NCBI GenBank assembly: GCA_023230485.1 | Contig: JALNXG010000027.1 | Coordinates: 1 to 45,290, forward strand | DNA: 45,290 nt | Reading direction: 5' to 3' | Source of the DNA: Melioribacteraceae bacterium | GTDB taxonomy: Bacteria; Bacteroidota; Ignavibacteria; Ignavibacteriales; Melioribacteraceae | Shown here: positions 1 to 9,742 of the stretch, in pieces | Layout: each line of letters starts with the position of its first letter | How positions within the stretch are numbered: the stretch's first letter is position 1 | The notes under the pieces: model-generated | Told to the model about the DNA's origin: nothing | What the model saw: the letters and a program-made list of their open reading frames with translations, nothing else | The model's database searches: none | Made by a program: the position numbers and the translations under genes

Positions 1-55
1 ACCCTTCTTATTTTGATAATTTTAAATCTTATTTTGACATTAAAATACGAAAATT

Positions 56-2524
56 ATGAAATATCCTTTTGCAGAAATTGAAAAGAAATGGCAGGAATAT
101 TGGACAAATAACAAAGTTAATTTAACTGATTTAACCAATATAGAAAAAAAGCTCTACTGTCTTGTAATGTTTATTTACCCCTCGGCATCCAAAACTCATT
201 GCGGACATTGGTATAATTATGCTCCTACTGATTCATGGGCAAGATTTAAAAAATTGCAGGGCTACAATGTATTCGAGCCGATTGGTTATGATGCATTTGG
301 TCTCCCCGCTGAAAATTATGCTATTAAAACCGGTATCCATCCTTATGATAGTACATTAGAAAATATTGCTGCAATTCGTGAGCAACTCAAACTAATGGGA
401 TGTATGTATGATTGGGATAAAGAATTAATGACATGCACTCCCGAATATTATAAATGGAATCAATGGCTTTTCATTCAACTATTCAAAAAAGGTATGGCAT
501 ATAGGAAAAATGCACCCGTTAACTGGTGTCCTTCTTGTCAGACTGTTCTTGCCAATGAACAAGTATTAAATGACGGCGGCTGCGAACGATGCGGCACTAC
601 TGTATTCCAGAAAAACCTTACTCAATGGTTTTATAAAATTACCGATTATGCAGAAGAACTATTAAGTGGGTTAAATACTATCGACTGGCCAGAAAGAACA
701 AAATTGATGCAAACCAATTGGATTGGTAAAAGCACAGGGGCAGAAGTAAATTTTAAAATCGATGGACTTGACGATGTAATTACTGTATTCACAACACGCC
801 CCGATACTTTATTTGGAGTTACTTATGTTGTTCTCGCTCCCGAACTTCCATTGGTAGATAAAATTACTAAACCTGAATTTTTAATCGGAGTTAATGAATA
901 TAGAGAGTCGATAAAATCATTAACGGAAGTTGAACGTACTTCAACAGTCAAAGAAAAAACAGGTGTGCCGACAGGTAGCTTCGCAATCAATCCGGTTAAT
1001 GGTGAAAAAATACCTATCTGGATTGCTGATTATGCGCTTGCTACTTATGGTACCGGATGCGTAATGGCTGTACCGGGACATGATGAACGTGATTATGAAT
1101 TTGCAACTAAATTCAATTTACCGATAATAAAAGTAATATTAGAAAAAGATACTGACCCGTCTTCCATATTAGAAAAAGCATTTACTGAACAAGGTGTAAT
1201 GATTAATTCAGGAAAGTTTGATGGAGTAAATTCGGAAGAGTTTAAAACCATTATTGTAGAAGAACTTTCTAAAACAGGCGATGCAAAAGCTAAAATAAAT
1301 TATCGCCTTCGAGATTGGTTAATTTCGAGACAGCGTTATTGGGGCACACCGATACCGATTGTCTATTGCGATAAATGCGGTGAAGTCCCTGTACCGGAAG
1401 ACCAATTACCGGTCGAGCTTCCTTATAACGTTAAATTTACTCCAGGTGGTGGCTCTCCGCTTGCAAGCTCCGAAGAATTTACAAATACAACCTGCCCTAA
1501 GTGCGGCGGTGCCGGTAAGCGCGAAGTTGATACTATGGATACATTCATGGATTCTTCTTGGTATTATCTACGCTATCTTAATCCACATTTTGATAAAGGA
1601 ATGTTCGATACAGAACTTGCGATTAAATGGACTCCGGTTGATATGTATGTCGGCGGCGCAGAGCATACAGTTATGCACTTGCTCTATGCACGTTTCATTC
1701 ATAAATTTATTAGAGATCTAGGTTTAGTAAATAGTGATGAACCATTTGCAAAACTAATTCATCAAGGCACTATCACAAATAATGGTGCTAAGATGTCAAA
1801 GTCGCGCAATAACGTAGTTAATCCTAGTGATTTTACTGAACAGGTCGGTGCGGATGTTTTTAGAATGTACTTAATGTTCATGGGTCCTTATGAGCTTGGT
1901 GGAGATTGGAGCGATAAAGGTATTGTAGGTGTTGATCGTTTCGTTCAACGTATTTACAATCTGTATCTAAGTCATCAAGATATCGCAAAAGCTTCTCCTT
2001 CTAAAGATTCTTACGAATTAGATTCTTTATCCGAAGGTGAAAAAATAGTCTATAAAAAACTTAGTTATGTAATTAGTAAAATCGGTGGTGAAATTGAAGG
2101 ATTCCATTTTAATGTTGCAGTCGCTCTATTAATGGAATTACTAAATGATGTAACAAAATATTTACCAGATTCAGATAAATCTTTACAGACTTATGTTCTT
2201 GAACGTTTGGCGGTTTGTTTAATGCCTCTAGCTCCTCATCTGGGGGAAGAGTGCTGGCAGCTTCTTGGCAAGGATTCCACATTAAGTGAAAACCCTGTTT
2301 GGTATGCACATGATGAAAAAGCTTTAGTAGTTGATAGCATAACTATTGTTGTTCAGGTCAATGGAAAAATCCGAGCTAAACTTGATTTCCCAGTAGATGC
2401 TTCTGAAGAAGAAGTAAAAACCGCAGTATGGAAAGATGAAAAAGTAATGCTTAATACTGAAGGAAAACAATTAGTAAAAGAGATGTATGTAAAAAATAGA
2501 ATTTATACAATTGTAGTAAAATAA
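56..2524 (+). CDS. leuS: Leucyl-tRNA synthetase
   Basis: Cytoplasmic class I aminoacyl-tRNA synthetase that charges tRNA-Leu. The 822-residue protein has the normal bacterial length. The class I HIGH-type signature reads HCGHW at residues 48-52, with a Cys at the variable second position. A zinc knuckle is formed by C158/C161 and C176/C179, and a second CxxC pair by C438/C441 and C480/C483. The editing (CP1) domain shows TTRPDTLFG and the downstream AVPGHDERD motif. The KMSKS loop is exact at residues 579-583, and the C-terminal anticodon-binding helical region is complete. The start ATG lies only 55 bases into the window with no clear Shine-Dalgarno (SD) sequence. serS follows after 16 bases and is probably co-transcribed. 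Identity is secure. Confidence 0.98.
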   Translation: MKYPFAEIEKKWQEYWTNNKVNLTDLTNIEKKLYCLVMFIYPSASKTHCGHWYNYAPTDSWARFKKLQGYNVFEPIGYDAFGLPAENYAIKTGIHPYDSTLENIAAIREQLKLMGCMYDWDKELMTCTPEYYKWNQWLFIQLFKKGMAYRKNAPVNWCPSCQTVLANEQVLNDGGCERCGTTVFQKNLTQWFYKITDYAEELLSGLNTIDWPERTKLMQTNWIGKSTGAEVNFKIDGLDDVITVFTTRPDTLFGVTYVVLAPELPLVDKITKPEFLIGVNEYRESIKSLTEVERTSTVKEKTGVPTGSFAINPVNGEKIPIWIADYALATYGTGCVMAVPGHDERDYEFATKFNLPIIKVILEKDTDPSSILEKAFTEQGVMINSGKFDGVNSEEFKTIIVEELSKTGDAKAKINYRLRDWLISRQRYWGTPIPIVYCDKCGEVPVPEDQLPVELPYNVKFTPGGGSPLASSEEFTNTTCPKCGGAGKREVDTMDTFMDSSWYYLRYLNPHFDKGMFDTELAIKWTPVDMYVGGAEHTVMHLLYARFIHKFIRDLGLVNSDEPFAKLIHQGTITNNGAKMSKSRNNVVNPSDFTEQVGADVFRMYLMFMGPYELGGDWSDKGIVGVDRFVQRIYNLYLSHQDIAKASPSKDSYELDSLSEGEKIVYKKLSYVISKIGGEIEGFHFNVAVALLMELLNDVTKYLPDSDKSLQTYVLERLAVCLMPLAPHLGEECWQLLGKDSTLSENPVWYAHDEKALVVDSITIVVQVNGKIRAKLDFPVDASEEEVKTAVWKDEKVMLNTEGKQLVKEMYVKNRIYTIVVK

Positions 2525-2540
2525 TTTCAGGACAATATAT

Positions 2541-3815
2541 ATGTTAGATATCAAATTTATTCGGGAAAATTGTGAATTAGTTAAAGCGGGTCTTGCAAGC
2601 AAAAATGAATTTAATAAAGTTGATGAACTGCTCGATATCGATAAAAAGAGAAGAGAATTAATTGCTAAGACCGAAGAGCTCAAATCAAGGAAAAATAAAG
2701 TCTCTGCGGATATAGCTAAAATCAAAAGAGAAGGCGGAAATGCAGATGAATTAATGTCTGAAAGCCGCAAGATTGCTGATGAGACTAAACTTCTTGATGA
2801 TGAATTAAAAGAACTCCAGAATAATCTTGATACTATTCTAGCGTGGCTTCCAAATCTCCCTCATCATTCTGTCCCAATTGGTAAAAGTGCAGAAGATAAT
2901 GTTGAAACAAGAAGATGGCTGCCCGATGGATTTAAGTTTGAAAATGATTTCAAACCATTAGATCACGTAGAACTTGGTAAAAAATTAAAAATACTCGATT
3001 TTGAAAGAGGTGCGAAAATTTCCGGTTCAGGTTTCCCTGTATATGTAGGTAAGGGGGCTGCCTTAGAAAGAGCATTAATTAATTTTATGCTCAATTTTCA
3101 TATTGAGAATCATGGTTATACAGAAATTATGCCCCCGCTCTTAGTAAACCGTGCTTCAATGTATGGAACAGGTCAATTACCGAAGATGGCGGAAGATATG
3201 TACACCTGCGAAAAGGATGACCTTTTCCCGATACCAACTGCGGAAGTGCCAATTACTAATCTTCATCGTGATGAAGTTCTTTCAGAAAATGAATTGCCAA
3301 TCTATTATGTCGGTTATTCTGCTTGTTTTAGAAGGGAAGCTGGTTCTTATGGTAAAGATTCTAAAGGGTTTCTTAGAGTTCATCAGTTTAATAAAGTTGA
3401 GATGGTTAAGTTCGTCAAACCCGAAACATCTTATGATGAACTTGAAAAATTAGTTCTTAATGCCGAAGCAATTTTAAAAGAATTAAAAGTGCCATATCGT
3501 ATATTGATGTTATGCACGGGGGATTTAAGTTTTTCGGCAGCTAAATGTTATGATATTGAAACATGGTCGCCTGCAGAAAATAAATGGCTCGAGGCTTCTT
3601 CTTGTAGTAACTTTGAAAGCTTCCAAGCTCGTAGAGCTAATATAAAATTTAGAAATGATGATAAAAAATTAGAATTTGTTCACACATTAAATGGATCCGG
3701 ACTTGCCACAAGCAGATTAATGGTTTCGATTTTAGAAACTTATCAGACACCTGAAGGAAAAATTATTGTTCCTAAGGCATTACAGCGTTATACCGGATTT
3801 GAAATTATTGAATAA
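2541..3815 (+). CDS. serS: Seryl-tRNA synthetase
   Basis: Class II synthetase that charges tRNA-Ser (and tRNA-Sec where present) in the cytoplasm. The 424-residue protein starts with the long antiparallel coiled-coil arm that grips the tRNA extra arm (about residues 28-100, Lys/Glu-rich heptads). The class II core follows: TAEVP at 233-237 (serine/ATP site), motif 2 with FRREAG near 263-268, and motif 3 NGSGLATSR at 384-392. An AGGA-like SD precedes the ATG. It sits 16 bases after leuS and 22 bases before an ABC exporter gene, so the three may share a transcript. All key motifs are present. Confidence 0.98.
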   Translation: MLDIKFIRENCELVKAGLASKNEFNKVDELLDIDKKRRELIAKTEELKSRKNKVSADIAKIKREGGNADELMSESRKIADETKLLDDELKELQNNLDTILAWLPNLPHHSVPIGKSAEDNVETRRWLPDGFKFENDFKPLDHVELGKKLKILDFERGAKISGSGFPVYVGKGAALERALINFMLNFHIENHGYTEIMPPLLVNRASMYGTGQLPKMAEDMYTCEKDDLFPIPTAEVPITNLHRDEVLSENELPIYYVGYSACFRREAGSYGKDSKGFLRVHQFNKVEMVKFVKPETSYDELEKLVLNAEAILKELKVPYRILMLCTGDLSFSAAKCYDIETWSPAENKWLEASSCSNFESFQARRANIKFRNDDKKLEFVHTLNGSGLATSRLMVSILETYQTPEGKIIVPKALQRYTGFEIIE

Positions 3816-3837
3816 CAGTATTTAGAAAGATTAATGA

Positions 3838-5577
3838 ATGCAAAGTCTCTTTGCCTTAAAAAAATATTTTTTACGATATAAATCGAAGCTCGCTTTTGGT
3901 GTCCTTTTTATTCTCCTTTCCAATTTCGGGCAGGTTTATATCCCACTGATTTTAAAAAATACAATTGATGAACTCCAACAAAAAGTAACGATAGAACTCA
4001 TTATCCAAAATGTATTTTTAATTGTCGGGACGGCATTAATAAGTGGGTTATTCCGTTTTTTTATTCGTCAAACTATTATTGTAATCTCACGCGAAATTGA
4101 ATATGACCTGAGGCAGGATTTTTGGGCTCACATTCAAAAACTACCTTTAAGATTTTTTCAAAATAATTCTACTGGTAATATCATGGCACATGCTACGAAT
4201 GATATTAGTGCCGTTAGAATGTTTGTGGGTCCTTCAGTAATGTATGCAATCGATACTGTTACTAAGCTTACAATAGTGCTTGCAATAATGTTTACTATAA
4301 GTCCCACACTTACTGCATACACTTTAATTCCGCTCCCATTTATTTCGATTCTTGTTTATATACTTAGTAAGAAGATTCATAAAAAGTATAATGCTATTCA
4401 GGAAAAATTCTCTGAAATAACAACTGTAGCGCAGGAAAATTTCTCCGGTATAAGAGTTGTAAAATCCTATGTGCGCGAAGAAAATGAAATAGAAAAATGG
4501 AAAAGCTCTAGTCGTGAATATTTTGAAAAGAATTTAGAGAAAGTAAAATTACAAGCGATGTTTCAGCCTGTATTATATTTAACCGCTGGTCTTTCCACCA
4601 TTATAGTAGTTTGGATTGGCGGCGGAATGGCTATTGAAGGTACTATTACACTTGGAGAAATTCTTGCCTTTGTCGTTTATCTCGGTCTTTTAATCTGGCC
4701 TATGATTGCGTTCGGTTGGGTTGCTAATATGGTTCAGCAGGCAAGCGCAAGTATGAAAAGAATCCAAAAAATTCTTAATGAAAAATATGAAATATCAGAT
4801 TCTGAATCGACTGATAAATCAATTACCAAAATTATCGGTGATATTGAATTTAAGAATGTTAGTTTTAGGTATAAACCTGATTTACCCCTCATATTAAATA
4901 ATGTCTCACTTAAAATTCCTATTGGAGCAACAGCTGCTTTTGTAGGTTCTACCGGTGTTGGTAAAACTTCATTAATAAATCTTATCCCTCGATTATATGA
5001 CACAACTGATGGTAAAGTTATTATTGACGGAGTCGATGTAAAAAATATTCCGCTTAATATATTGAGGGAAAATATCGGGTTGGTTCCGCAGGAAGCATTC
5101 CTTTTTTCAGATACACTCGAGAATAATTTATTATACGGAGGGAATAAAATTCCTTTAGAAAGAATTGCTGATATTTCAAAACTAAGCAAAGAAGTCGCAT
5201 CATTCCCATTAGGCTTCCAGACAGTTCTCGGTGAAAGAGGAATAACACTTTCAGGCGGACAAAAACAACGTTCTGCTCTCGCACGGGCTCTATCTATTGA
5301 TCCTAAAATTCTTATTCTCGATGATTCATTCTCTGCCATTGATACTCGTACTGAAGAAGAGATTTTAGTAAAACTAAAAGAATTTATGAAAGATAGAACG
5401 AGTATTATCATTAGCCATAGAATCTCAACCGTTAAAGATGCAGATATAATTTTCGTTTTGGAAAATGGAAAGATAGCAGAAGTAGGAATGCATAATGAAT
5501 TAGTGGCATTAAATGGAATTTATGCCGAGCTTCATAATAAACAATTATTAGAAGAAGAACTGAAAGAACTAAACTAA
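3838..5577 (+). CDS. ABC exporter half-transporter, degenerate-site subunit (MdlA/YheI/BmrC type)
   Basis: Inner-membrane type IV ABC exporter: six-helix transmembrane domain (about residues 15-310) fused to an ATPase domain (about 335-575). Walker A is GSTGVGKT starting at G370, the signature is canonical LSGGQ (471-475), and Walker B ends in D495-D496. The residue after the Walker B aspartate is therefore Asp rather than the catalytic Glu. That substitution is known for the degenerate-site subunit of heterodimeric exporters such as MdlA/MdlB, BmrC/BmrD and TM287/TM288. The next gene encodes the complementary subunit 17 bases downstream, so the two almost certainly form one heterodimer. The substrate cannot be read from sequence; lipids or drugs are typical for the family. 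Confidence 0.93.
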   Translation: MQSLFALKKYFLRYKSKLAFGVLFILLSNFGQVYIPLILKNTIDELQQKVTIELIIQNVFLIVGTALISGLFRFFIRQTIIVISREIEYDLRQDFWAHIQKLPLRFFQNNSTGNIMAHATNDISAVRMFVGPSVMYAIDTVTKLTIVLAIMFTISPTLTAYTLIPLPFISILVYILSKKIHKKYNAIQEKFSEITTVAQENFSGIRVVKSYVREENEIEKWKSSSREYFEKNLEKVKLQAMFQPVLYLTAGLSTIIVVWIGGGMAIEGTITLGEILAFVVYLGLLIWPMIAFGWVANMVQQASASMKRIQKILNEKYEISDSESTDKSITKIIGDIEFKNVSFRYKPDLPLILNNVSLKIPIGATAAFVGSTGVGKTSLINLIPRLYDTTDGKVIIDGVDVKNIPLNILRENIGLVPQEAFLFSDTLENNLLYGGNKIPLERIADISKLSKEVASFPLGFQTVLGERGITLSGGQKQRSALARALSIDPKILILDDSFSAIDTRTEEEILVKLKEFMKDRTSIIISHRISTVKDADIIFVLENGKIAEVGMHNELVALNGIYAELHNKQLLEEELKELN

Positions 5578-5594
5578 AGAGAAAGCAGCACCAA

Positions 5595-7385
5595 ATGGCA
5601 GACCAGCATAAAGATGATGAAATATTAGGCAAAGCATACGACTCCAAATTAATGAAGCGTTTGCTTGAGTATATTAAGCCATACAAGAAATATGTAGCTC
5701 TCGCTATTATACTTAATATATTAGTTGCCGCTTTAGGACCTGTTCGCCCTTATCTCGTTCATATCGCAATCGATCAGAGTATTGTCCAAAAAGATTATAA
5801 TACATTATTAAATATTACTCTCCTCTTACTTCTTTCATTAGTTTTCCAAGCAGTCGTACAATTCTTCTTGACCTATTACACTGAATATATGGGACAGAAA
5901 ATTGTATATGATCTTCGAGTAAAACTTTTTTCGCATGTTCAGAAATTAGCATTAAAATTCTTTGACAAGACTCCTGTCGGGCGCACTGTTACACGCGTTA
6001 CAAATGATGTGGAATCTCTTAATGAAATGTTCTCGTCTGGTATCGTTACTGTATTTAGCGATGTATTCACGATTATATGGATATTCATTTTTATGTTCTA
6101 TATGTCGTGGGATTTATCGTTAGTTACTCTTGCAGTATTACCTGTTTTAATATACGCTACATTTTTATTCAGAAGGAAAGTAAGAGAAGCATATCGGGAT
6201 ACTCGTTTTCATCTTGCTCGTCTTAATTCCTATATGCAAGAGCATGTAACGGGAATGAATATCACTCAGATATTTTCTAAAGAAAAAGATGAGCTAAATA
6301 AATTCTCCGGCATTAATGGAGATCATAAAACAGCGAATATAAAATCGATCTTTTATTATGCGATCTTTTTCCCCGGAGTGGAATTATTAAGTTCTATCGC
6401 TATCGCTCTTATTATCTGGTATGGCGGTGGTAAATACTTAGAAAATACTATAACACTCGGTGTTTTGTTTGCATTTATTCAATATACAGAAATGTTCTTT
6501 AGACCAATTCGTGATCTCTCGGAAAAATATAATATTCTTCAATCTGCGATGGCTTCATCGGAGAGAATCTTTAAATTAATGGATGACAAAACTTTCGTTA
6601 AAAATGTAGATAACCCCATTCCGATTAAAAACGTTAAAGGGAGAATCGATTTTAAGAATGTTTGGTTTGCATACAACGATGACAATTATGTTCTCAAGGA
6701 TATAGATTTTTCTATTGAACCTGGGCAAACAGCTGCCATCGTTGGTGCTACAGGAGCAGGTAAAACTTCACTAATTAATATTCTTACTCGATTCTATGAT
6801 ATTCAAAAAGGTTCGATTTTATTAGACGGGATGGATATAAGTCAACTAGATAAACGTGAATTAAGAAAACATATCTCAATTGTTCTTCAAGATGTTTATC
6901 TATTCTCGGGCACAGTTAAATCAAATATTTCACTCGGTTCAAAAGATATTTCAGATGAAGAAATAATTCATGCAGCTAAAATTATAGGTGCAGATAAATT
7001 TATTTCTTCTCTACCAAATGGTTATATGGAAGAAGTAAAAGAAAAAGGTGCTACATTAAGCGTGGGGCAGAAGCAATTAATTTCTTTCGCACGCGCCCTT
7101 GCTTATAATCCGCAAATACTTATATTAGACGAAGCAACTTCCAGTATTGATACAGAAACAGAAATCATTATTCAAAATGCTATCGAAAAACTTCTTAAAG
7201 GAAGGACTTCGATTGTAATTGCACATAGACTTTCGACTATTCAAAACGCAGATAAAATTATTGTTATGCATAAAGGCGAAGTTAGGGAAATTGGTACTCA
7301 TCAGGAGCTTTTGACCAATAAAGGTATATATTATAAGTTATATCAGCTTCAATATAAAGACCAAGAAATCACAAAAACCGCATAG
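5595..7385 (+). CDS. ABC exporter half-transporter, canonical-Walker B subunit (MdlB/YheH/BmrD type)
   Basis: Partner of the preceding ABC gene. 596 residues: six transmembrane segments (about 30-325) and an ATPase domain. Walker A GATGAGKT begins at G384 and Walker B is intact with the catalytic pair D512-E513. The signature motif, however, is LSVGQ (488-492) instead of LSGGQ. In a heterodimer this altered signature faces the Asp-type Walker B of the upstream subunit, building one weak ATP site. The intact Glu here pairs with the upstream LSGGQ to give the active site. This complementary degeneration is known for the MdlA/MdlB class. fbp follows 8 bases later. Confidence 0.93.
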   Translation: MADQHKDDEILGKAYDSKLMKRLLEYIKPYKKYVALAIILNILVAALGPVRPYLVHIAIDQSIVQKDYNTLLNITLLLLLSLVFQAVVQFFLTYYTEYMGQKIVYDLRVKLFSHVQKLALKFFDKTPVGRTVTRVTNDVESLNEMFSSGIVTVFSDVFTIIWIFIFMFYMSWDLSLVTLAVLPVLIYATFLFRRKVREAYRDTRFHLARLNSYMQEHVTGMNITQIFSKEKDELNKFSGINGDHKTANIKSIFYYAIFFPGVELLSSIAIALIIWYGGGKYLENTITLGVLFAFIQYTEMFFRPIRDLSEKYNILQSAMASSERIFKLMDDKTFVKNVDNPIPIKNVKGRIDFKNVWFAYNDDNYVLKDIDFSIEPGQTAAIVGATGAGKTSLINILTRFYDIQKGSILLDGMDISQLDKRELRKHISIVLQDVYLFSGTVKSNISLGSKDISDEEIIHAAKIIGADKFISSLPNGYMEEVKEKGATLSVGQKQLISFARALAYNPQILILDEATSSIDTETEIIIQNAIEKLLKGRTSIVIAHRLSTIQNADKIIVMHKGEVREIGTHQELLTNKGIYYKLYQLQYKDQEITKTA

Positions 7386-7393
7386 GAGTTAAT

Positions 7394-8410
7394 ATGTCTA
7401 GAAAAAAGTTTATGACTCTCCCACGCCATATCCTTGAAGGAGAAAAAGATCATCCCGAAGCTACCGGTGAACTATCCGATATTTTGAATCAAATAGGGCT
7501 TGCTTGTAAATTAATTTCATTGGAAGTAAATAAGGCCGGTCTTGCCGACATTATTGGTTATACCGGAGATACTAATGAATCGGGAGACGAACAAAAAAAA
7601 CTCGATATGTTCGCTCATAATATACTTCTAAGGGCACTTGATCATATCGGTCATTTTTGTGTTTTCGCATCCGAAGAAGAAGAAGAGATTATTCATCTCC
7701 CGCCACATCAAAAAGTAGGTAAATATGTTCTTCTATTCGATCCTCTCGACGGCAGTTCCAATATTGATGCTAATGTAAGTATTGGTACAATATTCTCAAT
7801 TTTCCAAAGAGAATCCCCTGGGGGATCTCCCGGACTTTTATCTGATTGTCTCCAAGAAGGATATAAACAAGTTGCTGCCGGATATATCGTTTATGGTTCA
7901 AGTACCATTTTTGTTTATACTGCTGGGCATGGACATGGAGTCCACGGTTTCACATTAGACCCGGCTTTTGGAGAGTTTATTCTTTCGCACGATAATATTA
8001 AAATACCTCCTAATGGAAGAGTTTATTCCGTCAATGAAGGGAACTATTTCCATTGGAATAAAGGAGTAAAAAATTATATAAAATATTTGCAGTCTAATTT
8101 ATATGAAGGGAAACCATATCAAGGCAGATATATTGGTTCGATGGTTGCAGATGTGCATAGAACTCTTTTATATGGTGGTATCTTTATGTATCCGGGCGAT
8201 CAAAGAAATCCTAAAGGCAAATTGCGGTTGGTTTATGAATGTAACCCGATTGCTTTTATTATTGAAGAAGCGGGCGGCATTGCTATAAGTGGCAAAAAAA
8301 GAATTCTTGAACTAAAACCTACTTCTTTACACGAGAGAACTCCTGTTTATATGGGGAGCAAAGAGGATGTGGAATTAGTTCAAAAATTTATGTCCGATGA
8401 TGATGATTAA
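7394..8410 (+). CDS. fbp: Class I fructose-1,6-bisphosphatase
   Basis: Hydrolyses fructose-1,6-bisphosphate to fructose-6-phosphate, the committed step of gluconeogenesis, in the cytoplasm. The metal/phosphate motif DPLDGSSN lies at residues 116-123, preceded by the acidic metal-binding run near 94-98 and followed late in the protein by the sugar-phosphate region CNPIAFIIEEAGG. At 338 residues it matches the class I family. A good SD (AGGAG, 7 bases before the ATG) is present. Its 3' end overlaps the convergent small gene at 8407-8676 by 4 bases. A gluconeogenic enzyme fits a host that feeds on propionate or amino acids, as the methylmalonyl-CoA cluster also suggests. Confidence 0.96.
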   Translation: MSRKKFMTLPRHILEGEKDHPEATGELSDILNQIGLACKLISLEVNKAGLADIIGYTGDTNESGDEQKKLDMFAHNILLRALDHIGHFCVFASEEEEEIIHLPPHQKVGKYVLLFDPLDGSSNIDANVSIGTIFSIFQRESPGGSPGLLSDCLQEGYKQVAAGYIVYGSSTIFVYTAGHGHGVHGFTLDPAFGEFILSHDNIKIPPNGRVYSVNEGNYFHWNKGVKNYIKYLQSNLYEGKPYQGRYIGSMVADVHRTLLYGGIFMYPGDQRNPKGKLRLVYECNPIAFIIEEAGGIAISGKKRILELKPTSLHERTPVYMGSKEDVELVQKFMSDDDD

Positions 8411-8676
8411 ACTAAAGCAGCTTCTTTTAGTTTCTCATTAATTTTAATTACTAAGTCATCTTTAGATATATTATCGAATCTTATTTTAGCCGATGATATT
8501 ACTATTTCGGGTCCGTCTCCTTCACCTTTTAGGAATTTATATAAATTAAAAGCGAGACGTACTCGTTCATTCTTTATCGGTATATATTCATCTAATGATT
8601 CTACAATGGAATCTAGTTTACTTTCTATTGAATCCGCATTTGCAGGTCTGAATCCGGTTGATGGTAATGTTGTCAT
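8407..8676 (-). CDS. Small conserved-looking hypothetical protein (89 aa)
   Basis: I do not recognise this protein. It is called because it fills the gap between fbp and the next gene, and has a strong SD (AAGGAGA, 8681-8687) a few bases upstream of its ATG. Its composition is ordinary and soluble: a Ser/Glu-rich amphipathic N-terminal half (residues 14-50) and a Lys/Asp-rich C-terminal half, with no cysteine and no membrane segment. Its stop overlaps the stop of convergent fbp by 4 bases. It may be a small adaptor or regulatory protein, but nothing in the sequence proves a role. Confidence 0.6.
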   Translation of the reverse strand: MTTLPSTGFRPANADSIESKLDSIVESLDEYIPIKNERVRLAFNLYKFLKGEGDGPEIVISSAKIRFDNISKDDLVIKINEKLKEAALV

Positions 8677-8773
8677 TTAATCTCCTTTTTTTATTGCTTA
8701 AAAATAAGTATAGGTTTTCTTTATAACAAACGCCTAATTTTATTTATTTTTGTTACTTAACTATTCGGTGTCT

Positions 8774-9742
8774 ATGTTAAATGTAAAGAAAATATTAATT
8801 ATTCGTCTTAGTGCACTTGGCGATATTCTGCTTACTACACCCGTAATCAGAAGTATCAAAAACAAATACCCGAATGCAGAAATTGATTTCTTGCTTAAAA
8901 AAGATTATTTCGATGCGATTAAGTATAATCCGAATATTAATAATATATTGTTGTTTGGCGGAGCGAATCCATTAACGCATTACGATATTATTATTGATTT
9001 ACAAAATAATCGAGTTAGTCGAAGTATAGTTTCTAAATATAAACCCTCAAGTTATTCAACTAAGGTATATAGGTTTAGTAAACCACAGTTAAAGAAGTTT
9101 ATGCTGGTCAATTTCAAAATTAACTTATATAAAGAGATTTTACAAATTCCTGAAAGGTATACAGCATCAATACCTGATTTAATGCTTGATGATAAAGGAC
9201 TAGATTTATTCTTGGGAGATTATGGCTACATGGAATTAGAAAAGGGTGAGTATATCGGTTTCGCTCCCGGTTCTCGTCATTTTACTAAACGATACCCGAT
9301 TAAGTATTTTTCCGAGTTAGGCAATCTTTTTGCCGAAATGGGGTTTAAGATTCTTATATTTGGCGGCGTATCCGATCAAATTATTTGTAGAGAATTGGCG
9401 TATAAAATCCCTGGTTCGATTAATTTATGTAACGATAATCAGTTATTATTAACGAGCAGATACATGAATGAATGCAAATTTGTAATTACCAATGATTCAG
9501 GATTAATGCATGTCGCTTCTGCTTTGCGGGTACCTGTGGTTGCACTTTTTGGCTCTTCAGTAAAGGAATTTGGTTTTGCTCCTTATAAAACCAAAAATTT
9601 ATTGTTAGAAAATAATTCTTTATCTTGCAGACCATGCAGTCATTATGGTAGAGAAGAATGCCCCAAAAAACATTTTAATTGCATGATGAAATTAATTCCA
9701 TCATTAGTGTATAAAAAAACAATCGAATTTATGGAAATCTGA
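8774..9742 (+). CDS. Glycosyltransferase family 9 (heptosyltransferase-like)
   Basis: Member of GT9, which includes the ADP-heptose:LPS heptosyltransferases WaaC/WaaF/WaaQ; it probably extends the LPS inner core on the cytoplasmic face of the inner membrane. Seen directly: the N-terminal IIRLSALGDILLTTPV segment, the central FAPGSRHFTKRYP loop and the C-terminal TNDSGLMHVASA donor-site motif followed by PVVALFGSS. I chose the ATG at 8774 (323 aa). A TTG at 8750 and a GTG at 8768 lie in frame upstream, but the extra residues add nothing conserved. Its stop shares one base with the waaA start (TGATG), showing translational coupling and a joint LPS-core role. Confidence 0.88.
   Translation: MLNVKKILIIRLSALGDILLTTPVIRSIKNKYPNAEIDFLLKKDYFDAIKYNPNINNILLFGGANPLTHYDIIIDLQNNRVSRSIVSKYKPSSYSTKVYRFSKPQLKKFMLVNFKINLYKEILQIPERYTASIPDLMLDDKGLDLFLGDYGYMELEKGEYIGFAPGSRHFTKRYPIKYFSELGNLFAEMGFKILIFGGVSDQIICRELAYKIPGSINLCNDNQLLLTSRYMNECKFVITNDSGLMHVASALRVPVVALFGSSVKEFGFAPYKTKNLLLENNSLSCRPCSHYGREECPKKHFNCMMKLIPSLVYKKTIEFMEI

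Noticed and set aside
56..2524. HCGH in place of HMGH/HIGH in LeuRS
   Set aside because: The second position of this motif varies between synthetases and every other catalytic motif is normal.
4734..5411. Long minus-strand ORF inside the first ABC gene
   Set aside because: It is an antisense shadow of the conserved ATPase domain; no SD and low-complexity Ser/Ile-rich protein.
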